Shown here piece by piece: positions 50,675 to 59,620 of a stretch of 64,000 nt of DNA. Under the pieces are notes generated by a model that saw only the letters and a list, made by a program, of their open reading frames with translations, ran no database searches and was not told the origin of the DNA. Source of the stretch: Phycobacter sedimenti (GTDB lineage Bacteria > Pseudomonadota > Alphaproteobacteria > Rhodobacterales > Rhodobacteraceae); assembly GCF_038148855.1 (NCBI RefSeq), contig NZ_JBBVGR010000009.1, positions 124,001-188,000 on the forward strand, given 5' to 3'. Position numbers and translations under genes: made by a program. Numbering within the stretch: the stretch's first letter is position 1; each line of letters starts with the position of its first letter.

Positions 50675-50965
50675 AAGGGCATGCGCGGTGCAACAGATGC
50701 CATACGATGACACGCATCCCAGGTGGCTGCAGCCGTAACTCATGTGGCATCAACATGGCTGGCCGACGCCCCCTTTCGGCCTCAATTCTTCACAATGTCC
50801 AAAAACCATCCTCGCAAATATCTGAAAAAATTTAATTAAACTCGATCACCCCCTGCCGGACTGGATTGGACGCTTTCCAGAAACAATTCTCTCTTCCCGC
50901 CTCACTTTGCGCCATTTCGGTCGGTAATCTGGCCCCAAGGCACCCGGAAGGTAGGAGGCTTGAGA

Positions 50966-51994
50966 ATGCAAGAAGCAGAACAGTTCAAAGGTCGTCTCGG
51001 GTTCAAATCCCGCAGCGACACGCTCCTCAATCAAGGGCTGGTGCAGGCCGTCGACATGCTGGATGACTACGGACATCCGCCGACGCAGATCAACAGCCGC
51101 GCGTCCGGACGGATCGAATTGGAAAGCGATCAGTATCACGTGGTTCTGCGCCTGCGGCGCCTGCCTTTGCGCATGGGGGTTCAGCTTCCCGAGGGCATCC
51201 CGGCGCCCGCCATCTTTCTGGACGTTGCGATCACGCGCCTGTTTCCGCAGGTCTGCGATCAGGAAATCACCGAACTGTTGCTTGCCGTCCTGTTGAGACG
51301 CCTGACCGAGGCCCTGTCGCCGTCGGTTGTCTTCTGGCAGGACGCCCCCATTGCCATGAGCCGAGGTGACTTCCTGGGTGTATTCCAATTGGCAGAGCAG
51401 CCGATCCCAGACAATCAGCAAAGGACGACCGAAACGGACGCTCGGATTTCAGCGCCAACCACGCTGAGCCGACCTGCCGCAATCCGCACAGGACACTCCC
51501 CAGCAAAGCCCCGGAAACACTCCGTGGCAACAGAGCCTCCGCAGGCCCTTTCCCCCTTCAAGACCCCGGATCGTCTTCGTACATCTTTGAAACTCTTCCC
51601 GGAAACCGGTCAGGAAGAGCGCCAATCTCAGCCTCGCGCCCATGCGAAGGACTGCTTTGCGGCCGTGGATGACATGGCGGATGATCTTGAGCGGAAATGC
51701 AACCGCCGCATCACACGCGCAGCAGCGCCCGGTGACCAGGTGATCGATCTCAGTGCCTTGCGCCTGCCCGCAGAACCCTGGGAGCGGCAGAATATCATGG
51801 GCTGGGCCGCGACGGGCCTGATCGCCATGCTGTCGGCACCGATTGCCGTCTTACTGCTTCTTGTGGAACTGATGCGGGGCAGCCGGTTGAAGCCCAGAAC
51901 ACAGCTGCTCACGGCAGCCGTCTTTGTCAGCCTTTTGCAGGGCACGGGAATGGTTCAGGCGGCGGCGCGGGCGTTCTGGCTGCCCCCGAACTGA
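50966..51994 (+). CDS. Hypothetical membrane-anchored protein
   Basis: A 342-residue protein that I do not recognise. GGAGG lies 7 nt before the ATG at 50966. Residues about 1-150 look like a folded domain (two Leu-rich beta or helix segments 'YHVVLRLRRLPLRMGVQLPE' and 'ITELLLAVLLRRLTEAL'), about 150-235 is a low-complexity Pro/Thr/Arg linker, and one or two hydrophobic helices occur at about 280-340 ('GLIAMLSAPIAVLLLLVELM'). It ends 4 nt from the stop of the convergent DUF3445 gene. Confidence 0.75.
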   Translation: MQEAEQFKGRLGFKSRSDTLLNQGLVQAVDMLDDYGHPPTQINSRASGRIELESDQYHVVLRLRRLPLRMGVQLPEGIPAPAIFLDVAITRLFPQVCDQEITELLLAVLLRRLTEALSPSVVFWQDAPIAMSRGDFLGVFQLAEQPIPDNQQRTTETDARISAPTTLSRPAAIRTGHSPAKPRKHSVATEPPQALSPFKTPDRLRTSLKLFPETGQEERQSQPRAHAKDCFAAVDDMADDLERKCNRRITRAAAPGDQVIDLSALRLPAEPWERQNIMGWAATGLIAMLSAPIAVLLLLVELMRGSRLKPRTQLLTAAVFVSLLQGTGMVQAAARAFWLPPN

Positions 51995-51998
51995 CCCA

Positions 51999-52781
51999 TC
52001 AGCCTGCGGTGTGAAGTTGCTCTTCGCCCCCCGCCCCATCGGCCCATTGGCCGAGGACGTCAGCACGTCTCAGGACGAAGGTGTGAATGCCAAAGATCAC
52101 CGCCCGCGTCCGGGGCAGGCGCAGAATCGTCTGTTTTTCACTGCGCAGATAACCCGCCTGACCGGCCTTTGGTTTGGGGCGGGGCGTGTTCGCGCTGCGG
52201 GGGTGATGCAGGTCTGCTTCATGGTACCAAAGCGCATTGAACCGCCAAAGCGGCCTGCCGACCTGAACCCCATCAAAAAGCCGCTGCACCCGCGCGGCCA
52301 GCTTGGCATCGTAGCTGTCAACCGGCACATGGATCGCGGTCAGGGGCCGCATGAACTTTTCTGACAGGGTCCAACTGGCCGGGAAACACAGAACAGCGCC
52401 TGTGAGGATATGCTCCGGCGCGCCTTCCGACTTTTGCAGGAGGCAGAAGTCCTGCTGGGTGATGCGCCCAAGGGAGCCGAGGGGATCTGCCCAGTCGATT
52501 TCGACCCTTGCGCCATCCGGCCGCGCCACCTGCCCCCGCACACCGCCATAAAGATGATCCAGCACGGTTTCCAAAAGTTCCTCGGCAGCCGCGCGGCCGC
52601 TTTCATCCAGCATCAGAACCCGGTCTCGCGCCGTCCCGATAAGGCGTTCACGTTCCGCCATCTGAGCCGCAAAGGCATCGTCAGGCGTCAGCCAATCGCC
52701 AACGGCCAGCGGCGCAATACCCGGCAGGCGCTGCGGCTCAAGTGGATTATGCGGGATCTGTTTCTGGAGAATCTCTGTCAT
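51999..52781 (-). CDS. DUF3445 protein, haem-dependent oxidative N-demethylase-like
   Basis: A 260-residue member of DUF3445. The studied member is HODM, a haem enzyme with a PAS-like fold that removes methyl groups from dimethylamine. 'LGRITQQDFCLLQK', 'LTGAVLCFPASWTLSEKFMRPLTAIHVPV' and 'YLRSEKQTILRLP' are the conserved blocks. The substrate in this organism cannot be told; methylamine use is common in marine Rhodobacteraceae. It may be co-transcribed with the Nudix gene 80 nt upstream. Confidence 0.85.
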   Translation of the reverse strand: MTEILQKQIPHNPLEPQRLPGIAPLAVGDWLTPDDAFAAQMAERERLIGTARDRVLMLDESGRAAAEELLETVLDHLYGGVRGQVARPDGARVEIDWADPLGSLGRITQQDFCLLQKSEGAPEHILTGAVLCFPASWTLSEKFMRPLTAIHVPVDSYDAKLAARVQRLFDGVQVGRPLWRFNALWYHEADLHHPRSANTPRPKPKAGQAGYLRSEKQTILRLPRTRAVIFGIHTFVLRRADVLGQWADGAGGEEQLHTAG

Positions 52782-52861
52782 GGGACCCTGCTAGCACGAA
52801 TTTGATCAAAAGATCGATGACGGCTGTCGAGTTTTCCACATGTTCGCGTCCCGGGCCATTT

Positions 52862-53404
52862 TCAGCCTGCCGGGTTCAGGGCCATGGGCAACTTGTCACG
52901 CAGCACCAGTACGCTGGATGCGTCGGTTCTTTCGTGCAGGCGGTCTAGCGGCACCCATTCCAAAGCGTGTGACTCTTCGCTTTGCGCAATCTCTCCGGCA
53001 ACGGCGCGGAACAGGTAGCGCACGTCATAATGCAGATGCGCGCGCTCCTTGGCGTTGGCGGGGATTTCATGGATATCGACGTCGAACACCCGGCCCGACA
53101 GTGGCTCTATGCGGGCAAGGCCGCTTTCTTCATAGGCTTCCTTCAAGGCGACAAAGGCCACATCGGCTATGCCGTCGCAATGACCGCCCAGTTGCAGCCA
53201 GCGATCAAGCTTGCGATGGTGAGTGAGGAAAACCGAGCCTAGATCCGGCGACAGCACAAAGGCCGATCCCGTCACGTGGCTGGTCTCGGGATTGCGACCA
53301 AAGGCCTGCGGCTCGTTTGCGCAGAACAGGGCCAGGCGGCCCCACATGTCATGATCGCGTGCGTCCTGCCGCAGATACGCGCCTATGCCTTCTATCCGCT
53401 CCAC
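52862..53404 (-). CDS. Nudix hydrolase
   Basis: A 180-residue Nudix protein starting with GTG at 53404 (AAGGA 8 nt upstream). The Nudix box 'GGHCDGIADVAFVALKEAYEESGL' departs from the consensus: Ala replaces the first Glu and Lys the Arg, while the EAYEES metal ligands remain. This variant box occurs in a Nudix subgroup with 'GGHCDG'. The substrate is unknown. Confidence 0.88.
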   Translation of the reverse strand: MERIEGIGAYLRQDARDHDMWGRLALFCANEPQAFGRNPETSHVTGSAFVLSPDLGSVFLTHHRKLDRWLQLGGHCDGIADVAFVALKEAYEESGLARIEPLSGRVFDVDIHEIPANAKERAHLHYDVRYLFRAVAGEIAQSEESHALEWVPLDRLHERTDASSVLVLRDKLPMALNPAG

Positions 53405-53506
53405 GATCCCGTTCCTTCACCTTCGCGTGTTTTTACGGGGCGAAACCTTGTCGGCACCCCGCCGCTGGCGCACCTTAGGCGCAAGCAACCCAAAGGCCAA
53501 TCTCCC

Positions 53507-54727
53507 ATGCCCTCAGAACGTATCCGTTTTCCCGGCCACGCCGGTAGCACGCTTGCCGCGCGCCTGGACCTGCCGAATGGTCCGGTGCTGGCAACAGCGC
53601 TTTTTGCCCATTGTTTCACCTGTTCCAAGGATATCCCCGCGGCGCGGCGCATCGCCGGGCGCCTCGCTGCCATGGGCATCGCGGTCCTGCGCTTTGATTT
53701 CACCGGGCTGGGCCATTCCGAAGGAGAGTTCGAGAACACCAGTTTTTCCTCCAACGTGGCGGACCTGATTGCAGCCGCGCAGTATCTCGCGGGGCGCGAC
53801 ATGGCGCCTGCGCTGCTGATCGGCCATTCCCTTGGCGGCGCTGCCGTACTGCGCGCGCGGGCGGGCATCCCATCGGCACGGGGCGTCGTGACCTTGGGCG
53901 CACCCTTTGACCCCGAACATGTGACCGACCATTTCGGCGCGGACCTGTCCCGGATCGAGGCGGCTGGCGCCGCCGAGGTCTGCCTTGGCGGGCGCCCCTT
54001 CACCATTCGCCGCCAATTTCTGGATGATATCCGCAGCTCTGCCCTTGGGCCATCGATTGCAGAACTGGACGCCGCCCTTCTCGTCATGCATGCACCGCGC
54101 GATGAAACGGTAGGCATCGACAACGCTGCCGAGATCTTTGCCGCCGCCAGACATCCCAAAAGCTTTGTCACGCTGGACGATGCCGATCACCTGATCTCTC
54201 GCGCGGAAGATGCAGAATACGCCGCCGAGGTGATCGCCGCCTGGGCGCGTCGCTATATCGAGATGACGCCGCCTGCCCCGCCCCCCGGCGCCCCCGAAGG
54301 CGTGGTACGGGTCGCAGAAGCGGATCCGAACGGGTTTTTGCAGGATATCCAGTCCGGCCCCCATCACCACATGCTGGCGGATGAACCGCTCGCCTATGGC
54401 GGCACCAACCGCGGTATGTCGCCCTATGGGTTTGTGGCCGCAGGGCTTGGTGCCTGTACTTCGATGACCATCCGCATGTATGCCCGCCGCAAAGGCTGGC
54501 CATTGGAAACGGTCGCTGTCGATGTCTGCCACGACAAGGTCCACGCCCAGGATGCCGCACCTTCCGGACCGGCCAAGATCGACCAGTTCACCCGCAAGAT
54601 CTGCCTCAGTGGGCCACTGAGTTCCGAGCAAAGGACCCGGCTGCTTGAGATCGCCGACAAATGCCCCGTGCATCGCACGCTGGAAAGCGGCGCCAGGGTC
54701 ATCACCATCGACAAGTCTCCGATGTGA
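53507..54727 (+). CDS. Bifunctional alpha/beta hydrolase / OsmC-family protein
   Basis: A 406-residue fusion. Residues about 1-250 are an alpha/beta hydrolase with nucleophile Ser in 'LIGHSLGGAAVL' and a His in 'LDDADHLISRAEDA'; residues about 270-406 are an OsmC-like peroxidase domain with Cys in 'GLGACTSMTIRMYARRKGWPL' and 'ADKCPVHRTLES'. The ATG at 53507 has AAAGG about 10 nt upstream. The two domains are a known fusion; the joint substrate is not known, though organic hydroperoxide or thioester removal is plausible. Confidence 0.9.
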   Translation: MPSERIRFPGHAGSTLAARLDLPNGPVLATALFAHCFTCSKDIPAARRIAGRLAAMGIAVLRFDFTGLGHSEGEFENTSFSSNVADLIAAAQYLAGRDMAPALLIGHSLGGAAVLRARAGIPSARGVVTLGAPFDPEHVTDHFGADLSRIEAAGAAEVCLGGRPFTIRRQFLDDIRSSALGPSIAELDAALLVMHAPRDETVGIDNAAEIFAAARHPKSFVTLDDADHLISRAEDAEYAAEVIAAWARRYIEMTPPAPPPGAPEGVVRVAEADPNGFLQDIQSGPHHHMLADEPLAYGGTNRGMSPYGFVAAGLGACTSMTIRMYARRKGWPLETVAVDVCHDKVHAQDAAPSGPAKIDQFTRKICLSGPLSSEQRTRLLEIADKCPVHRTLESGARVITIDKSPM

Positions 54728-54843
54728 CACGCGTCTTGCGCAAATCCGGCCCCGGTTGATCGATATCAAGGCCGGGACCGGCACTTTCGTCAAGATCGGT
54801 TGCAATGCACTCGCACCCGAACAGGCACGATAGGAGACGCACG

Positions 54844-55101
54844 ATGGGATTGATCAAAAAGCTGGAGCACAGCACCGATCTGGTAAACGGCATGGCAGAC
54901 CGCCTGGGTATCGACATGGGTGAGATCATCGCCCGTGATCCCGAGCACGAAGGCCCCAAGCTGATGCGTGCGATCATGCGCTGCAGCCATTGCGAGGATC
55001 AGGGTGGCTGCACACGTCTTCAGGCCGAACATGACCATCTGGACGCGGCCCCGGCCTATTGCCAGAACAAGGACGTCTTCGACCGCATCAGCCGGGGTTG
55101 A
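54844..55101 (+). CDS. DUF6455 family small cysteine-rich protein
   Basis: An 85-residue protein of the DUF6455 type common in Rhodobacteraceae. Four Cys ('RCSHCEDQGGC' and 'YCQNK') could bind a metal. 'GMADRLGIDMGEI' and the C-terminal 'CQNKDVFDRI' are the conserved parts. The ATG has AGGAG 8 nt upstream. Function unknown. Confidence 0.8.
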   Translation: MGLIKKLEHSTDLVNGMADRLGIDMGEIIARDPEHEGPKLMRAIMRCSHCEDQGGCTRLQAEHDHLDAAPAYCQNKDVFDRISRG

Positions 55102-55130
55102 ACCAGCCCCTGCTACACCGCGCCAGCATC

Positions 55131-55166
55131 GAAACGGGGGTGGACAATAGGTCTCGCCCCCGTTTC
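55131..55166. terminator. Hairpin downstream of the DUF6455 gene
   Basis: A 10-bp stem, GAAACGGGGG (55131-55140) and CCCCCGTTTC (55157-55166), with a 16-nt loop lies 30 nt after the stop. It lacks a clear T tract, so termination is uncertain. Confidence 0.55.
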
Positions 55167-55243
55167 GGTGACTTGTTCCTTTGGACAGGGCGGTCTATGA
55201 CGCGGCGCAAGTGTTCCCGCAATCGCGAAAGGTGCCTCCGCCG

Positions 55244-56548
55244 ATGATCCCCCGTTACGCCCGCCCCGACATGGTCGCCATCTGGTCGCCCGAGACCAAG
55301 TTCCGCATCTGGTACGAGATCGAGGCGCATGCCTGCGACGCAATGGCCGATCTGGGGGTGATCCCGCGCGAAAACGCCGAGGCCGTCTGGAAGGCCAAGG
55401 ACGTGGAGTTCGACGTCGCCCGCATCGACGAGATCGAAGCCGTCACCAAACATGACGTCATCGCCTTCCTGACCCACCTGGCCGAACATGTGGGTTCGGA
55501 AGAAGCCCGTTTCGTGCATCAGGGCATGACCTCTTCGGACGTGCTGGACACCTGCCTCAACGTTCAGCTTGTGCGCGCCGCCGATATCCTGCTGGCCGAT
55601 ATGGACGCCCTGCTGGCCGCACTGAAAAAGCGCGCGATGGAACATAAGAACACCGTGCGCGTCGGCCGCTCCCACGGGATCCACGCCGAGCCCACCACAA
55701 TGGGCCTGACCTTTGCGCGGTTCTACGCGGAAATGGACCGCAACAAGGCGCGTCTGATGCAGGCCCGCGAAGAGATCGCAACCGGGGCCATTTCGGGCGC
55801 GGTGGGCACCTTTGCCAATATCGACCCGCGTGTCGAAGAACATGTCTGCGCGCAGCTGGGCCTGCGCCCCGAGCCGATCTCGACCCAGGTGATCCCGCGC
55901 GACCGCCACGCGATGTTCTTTGCCGTGCTCGGCGTGATTGCCTCGTCGATCGAAAACGTCGCCATTGAAATCCGCCACATGCAGCGCACCGAGGTGCTGG
56001 AAGGTGCGGAATTCTTCTCGATGGGCCAGAAAGGTTCCTCGGCGATGCCGCACAAGAAGAACCCGGTGCTGACCGAGAACCTGACCGGTCTGGCCCGCCT
56101 CGTGCGCATGACCGTGATCCCGGCGATGGAGAACGTGGCGCTTTGGCATGAACGCGACATCTCGCACTCCTCGGTTGAGCGCGGCATCGGCCCCGACGCC
56201 ACCGTGACGCTGGACTTTGCCCTGAACCGGCTGACCGGCGTCATCGACAAGATGCTGATCTTCCCCGAGAACATGCTGGAAAACATGAACAAGTTCCCCG
56301 GCCTCGTGATGTCTCAGCGGGTGCTGCTGGCGCTGACCCAGGCCGGTGTGTCGCGCGAAGACGCCTATTCCATGGTGCAGCGCAACGCGCTGAAGGTCTG
56401 GGAAGAGCGTCTGGATTTCCAGGAATTGCTGCTGGCCGACGCCGAAGTGGTTGCCGCCCTTGGCGAAGACGGCATCAAGGAAAAGTTCGACATGGGTTAT
56501 CACACCAAACACGTGGATACGATTTTCAAGCGGGTCTTTGGCGAATAG
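55244..56548 (+). CDS. purB: Adenylosuccinate lyase
   Basis: The 434-residue PurB catalyses two fumarate-releasing steps of purine synthesis. It carries the fumarase-superfamily signature 'GSSAMPHKKNP' (about residues 264-274), 'HQGMTSSDVLDTCLN' and 'GRSHGIHAEPTTMGL'. The ATG at 55244 gives the usual MIPRYARPDM start. It is a single gene ending at a strong terminator. Confidence 0.97.
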   Translation: MIPRYARPDMVAIWSPETKFRIWYEIEAHACDAMADLGVIPRENAEAVWKAKDVEFDVARIDEIEAVTKHDVIAFLTHLAEHVGSEEARFVHQGMTSSDVLDTCLNVQLVRAADILLADMDALLAALKKRAMEHKNTVRVGRSHGIHAEPTTMGLTFARFYAEMDRNKARLMQAREEIATGAISGAVGTFANIDPRVEEHVCAQLGLRPEPISTQVIPRDRHAMFFAVLGVIASSIENVAIEIRHMQRTEVLEGAEFFSMGQKGSSAMPHKKNPVLTENLTGLARLVRMTVIPAMENVALWHERDISHSSVERGIGPDATVTLDFALNRLTGVIDKMLIFPENMLENMNKFPGLVMSQRVLLALTQAGVSREDAYSMVQRNALKVWEERLDFQELLLADAEVVAALGEDGIKEKFDMGYHTKHVDTIFKRVFGE

Positions 56549-56569
56549 GATCGCCCGCTTTTCCAACTG

Positions 56570-56600
56570 AACGCCCCGCCAAATTGGCGGGGCGTTTTTG
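56570..56600 (+). terminator. Terminator of purB
   Basis: An 11-bp stem, AACGCCCCGCC (56570-56580) and GGCGGGGCGTT (56586-56596), with a 5-nt loop is followed by TTTGG, 22 nt after the purB stop. Confidence 0.9.
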
Positions 56601-56724
56601 GTTTTGGGGCAGCCATGACCTGATCCGGCGTAGGCGAATGGACGCCTGTTCAAAAAATCGTGTCCCATGCCCGTCGAAATTGCGGATAGGCTGGCCTCGA
56701 CCTGGTATTACAAGGATCCTTTTG

Positions 56725-57258
56725 ATGCGCCTGACGATCATTGCCGCTTTGCTCATGGCTCCTGCCGCAGCCTTTGCCGCAGGCGGAGACGACTGGTCCG
56801 CCCCGAAACCCACCCAGACCACCAAGGAGTGCAAGGGCGCCAAGGTCTGGGACCAGAAATCCGGGAAATGCGTTGATCCCAAAAATTCGTCACTGGACCC
56901 CGATACCCTTTTTGGGGCGGTGCGCGAATTGGCCTATGCCGGACGCCTCGCAGAGGCCCAGGAGGTGCTCACCGCAATGCCCGATCAGGCATCCCCCCGC
57001 GTTCTGACCTACTGGGGCTTCACCCATCGCAAGCTGGGCCGTCTGGAGCTTGCAAACCAGTATTATGAACAGGCCATCGCAACGGACCCCGACAATCTTC
57101 TGGCACGCTCCTATATGGGGCAAGGCTTTGTCGAGGAAGGGAAACTCGGCCTCGCACTGGCCCAGTGGAAGGAAATCCGCAATCGCGGCGGCACAGGTGG
57201 CTGGCCGGAAGTGTCGTTGCGCAAGGCGCTTGAGACCGGTCAGACATCAACCTACTGA
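56725..57258 (+). CDS. Periplasmic TPR-repeat protein
   Basis: A 177-residue protein with a signal peptide (about 1-18, ending AFAAGG). Two Cys (KEC, GKC) flank a short Lys-rich loop and may form a disulfide. Residues about 65-155 hold two to three TPR units ('LTYWGFTHRKLGRLELANQYYEQAIATDPDNLLAR'). AAGGA precedes the ATG. TPR proteins act as scaffolds; the partner is unknown. The next gene starts 78 nt downstream. Confidence 0.82.
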   Translation: MRLTIIAALLMAPAAAFAAGGDDWSAPKPTQTTKECKGAKVWDQKSGKCVDPKNSSLDPDTLFGAVRELAYAGRLAEAQEVLTAMPDQASPRVLTYWGFTHRKLGRLELANQYYEQAIATDPDNLLARSYMGQGFVEEGKLGLALAQWKEIRNRGGTGGWPEVSLRKALETGQTSTY

Positions 57259-57335
57259 GCTTCAGCCTTTCTTTACCGCTGCCGAGCTAGTGTGGACCCC
57301 ACAGAAAGAGAATCTTTTTGGCAAGGGTCCTATAG

Positions 57336-58472
57336 ATGCAAGACGACCAGATGTTGGCGCTCCCGATGGCGACAGGTGGGGATGGCTTTGGCGATTTTTC
57401 GGCACCTGCCCCTATGGGCGGCATGGGAATGGACAATCCAATGGGCGGATCCATGGGCGGTGCCCCGGTCAAGCTGAGCGGCAAGGCAAAAGCCGCGATC
57501 GTTGTGCGCCTGCTCCTTAATGAAGGGGCGGACATCCCGATCGAGGAACTTCCCGACGAATTGCAAATGGAACTGACCCAGCAGATGGGCAAGATGCGGA
57601 TCGTCGACCGCGAAACCCTTTATGCGGTTGCCAGCGAATTTGCCGAAATGCTTGACAATGTGGGCCTGACCTTCCCCAACGGATTGGCAGGTGCTCTGAC
57701 GGCCATGGACGGCAAGATCAGCCGCCTCACGGCCAGCCGCCTGCGCAAAGAGGCCGGCGTGCGCCAGTTCGGAAATCCCTGGGATCGCCTCAAACAGCTG
57801 CCCCCCGAAGATCTCGCCTCGCTGGCCGAAGCCGAAAGCACCGAGGTCGCCGCAGTTCTGTTGTCAAAACTCGATACCGCCAAAGCGGCCCAGATGCTGG
57901 CCGCCCTGCCCGGCCCGGTTGCCCGGCGCATTGCCTATGCCGTCAGCCAGACCGGCAATGTCACGCCCGAAACCGTGGATCGGATCGGCCTGTCGCTGGC
58001 CGCCCAGGTCGAGGCACGCCCGGATCTGGCTTTCGATGTGTCGCCCGGAAAACGTGTCGGGGCAATCCTGACCGAAGCCGCAGCTGCCAAGCGCGACGAG
58101 GTTCTCAGCGCCCTCGAAGAGGAAGACCAGGAGTTTGCGATAGATGTCCGCAAGGCCATCTACACCTATGGTCTGATCGCGCAGCGCATGAAGCCGCTGG
58201 ATGTGCCCAAACTGATGCGCGTTCTGGCGCAGCCCGATCTGGTGACGGCCATTGCCTTTGCCACTGACGAAGAGGATGTCGCAACCAGCGAATTCCTGTT
58301 GGAAAACATGTCCAACCGTATGGCCACCAACATCCGTGAGGAAGTCGCGGAGCGCGGGAAGGTCAAACGCTCTGATGGCGAGGCGGCCTTTGGTCTGATC
58401 GTCAGCGCCATGCGTGACCTGGTGGACAACGGCGAGATTGAATTGGGTTCCGACGAGGAAGAGGAATCCTAA
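57336..58472 (+). CDS. fliG: FliG-like flagellar motor switch protein
   Basis: A 378-residue protein with the FliG layout: a Met/Gly-rich N-terminal tail (1-45), an N domain ('LSGKAKAAIVVRLLLNEGAD'), a middle armadillo domain ('AAVLLSKLDTAKAAQMLAALPGPVARRIAYAV') and a C domain ('VLSALEEEDQEFAIDVRKAIYTYG...FLLENMSNRMATNIREEVAERG'). The charged 'DDR' type torque helix of E. coli FliG is replaced by 'KPLDVPKLM', and the EHPQ motif is not intact. No other flagellar gene is in the window. It may be the motor FliG or a diverged paralogue. Confidence 0.72.
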   Translation: MQDDQMLALPMATGGDGFGDFSAPAPMGGMGMDNPMGGSMGGAPVKLSGKAKAAIVVRLLLNEGADIPIEELPDELQMELTQQMGKMRIVDRETLYAVASEFAEMLDNVGLTFPNGLAGALTAMDGKISRLTASRLRKEAGVRQFGNPWDRLKQLPPEDLASLAEAESTEVAAVLLSKLDTAKAAQMLAALPGPVARRIAYAVSQTGNVTPETVDRIGLSLAAQVEARPDLAFDVSPGKRVGAILTEAAAAKRDEVLSALEEEDQEFAIDVRKAIYTYGLIAQRMKPLDVPKLMRVLAQPDLVTAIAFATDEEDVATSEFLLENMSNRMATNIREEVAERGKVKRSDGEAAFGLIVSAMRDLVDNGEIELGSDEEEES

Positions 58473-58648
58473 CTCAAAAGGACCGAGTGGAGTCGCCAGG
58501 GGCGGCGGGGGTCCGCTCGCCGCAGGCACGCCGACCAGCAGACCACCTCGCTTGCACCTCCTGACATGCCCGATTATGGTGCATCGCCCGACACTGTTCA
58601 CGGTGCACCTTTTCGCGCAGTCACAAGCCAGACAGGCCGGTCCCACAC

Positions 58649-59542
58649 ATGCCCATTTCAGCCTCAGAGCTTTCATCCCCGGCAAAGGCCAAATACTTTG
58701 CCAGCAATCTGTTTCTGCGAGCCCTCATCGGTACCATGCAGATACTTCCCTATCGCTGGCGCGTCGCCGGAATGGGGCGTCTGGTCCGTATCCTGTCGCC
58801 TCTGGTCGGATTCGAGCGCAGGATTCGCGAGAACCTGGCGCTGACCTGCCCTGAGCTGACGGAAGAAAGCGTCGACCAGATCTGCAGCGATGTGGCCGAC
58901 AATGCCGGTCGGACCCTGGCCGAGCTATATTCGGGCAAGTCGTTTCTGCAACGCGCACTCAAGGCCCCGATCCACGGTCCGGGTCTGGCCGCCCTGGAGC
59001 AGGCTCAGGCCGAAGGGCGTCCGGTCATCCTCGTCACCGGCCATTTTGGCAACTACGATGCCGCGCGCGCCGGGCTGATCGCCAAGGGGTTTGCGATGGG
59101 CGCCCTCTACCGGCGCATGGCGAACCCCTACTTCAACACGCACTATGTCCGCGCCATCGAGGGCAACGGCAAGCCCATGTTCGAGCAGGGCAAACGCGGC
59201 ATGGTCGAAATGGTCAGGCACCTCAAGAAAGGTGGCAATATCGCGATTGTCGCCGACCTACACGCCCACGGCGGAAAAGAGATCGAGTTCTTTGGCAAAC
59301 CGGCCATCACATCAACGGTGCCTGCCGAACTTGCCCTGAAATACGGCGCCGCGCTGATCCCAGTCTACGGGATCCGCCAGGACAATGGGCTGGACTTCGA
59401 CATTCTGCTGAACCCGGAGATCCCCGCCTCTGATCCAGTCACCATGACCCGCGCGATTTGCGATGACCTTGAAAGCGTCATCCGTCAGAACATGGGGCAG
59501 TGGTTCTGGATCCACCGACGCTGGAAACCCTACATCACGTGA
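58649..59542 (+). CDS. Lysophospholipid/lipid A acyltransferase (LpxL/HtrB family)
   Basis: A 297-residue inner-membrane acyltransferase. The HX4D catalytic motif is H132-D137 in 'VTGHFGNYDAAR', followed by 'GALYRRMANPYFN' and the C-terminal 'QWFWIHRRWKP' typical of LpxL. It should add a secondary acyl chain to lipid A using acyl-ACP. An N-terminal hydrophobic segment (about 19-55) can anchor it. The Shine-Dalgarno before 58649 is weak. Confidence 0.9.
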   Translation: MPISASELSSPAKAKYFASNLFLRALIGTMQILPYRWRVAGMGRLVRILSPLVGFERRIRENLALTCPELTEESVDQICSDVADNAGRTLAELYSGKSFLQRALKAPIHGPGLAALEQAQAEGRPVILVTGHFGNYDAARAGLIAKGFAMGALYRRMANPYFNTHYVRAIEGNGKPMFEQGKRGMVEMVRHLKKGGNIAIVADLHAHGGKEIEFFGKPAITSTVPAELALKYGAALIPVYGIRQDNGLDFDILLNPEIPASDPVTMTRAICDDLESVIRQNMGQWFWIHRRWKPYIT

Positions 59543-59620
59543 TCAAGCGGTCGGGTCGGCGATAACGATCATGTGCCAGCCCCTCCGTCGCCGACGTTTC
59601 ATCAGCCGCAAGACTGCGGA

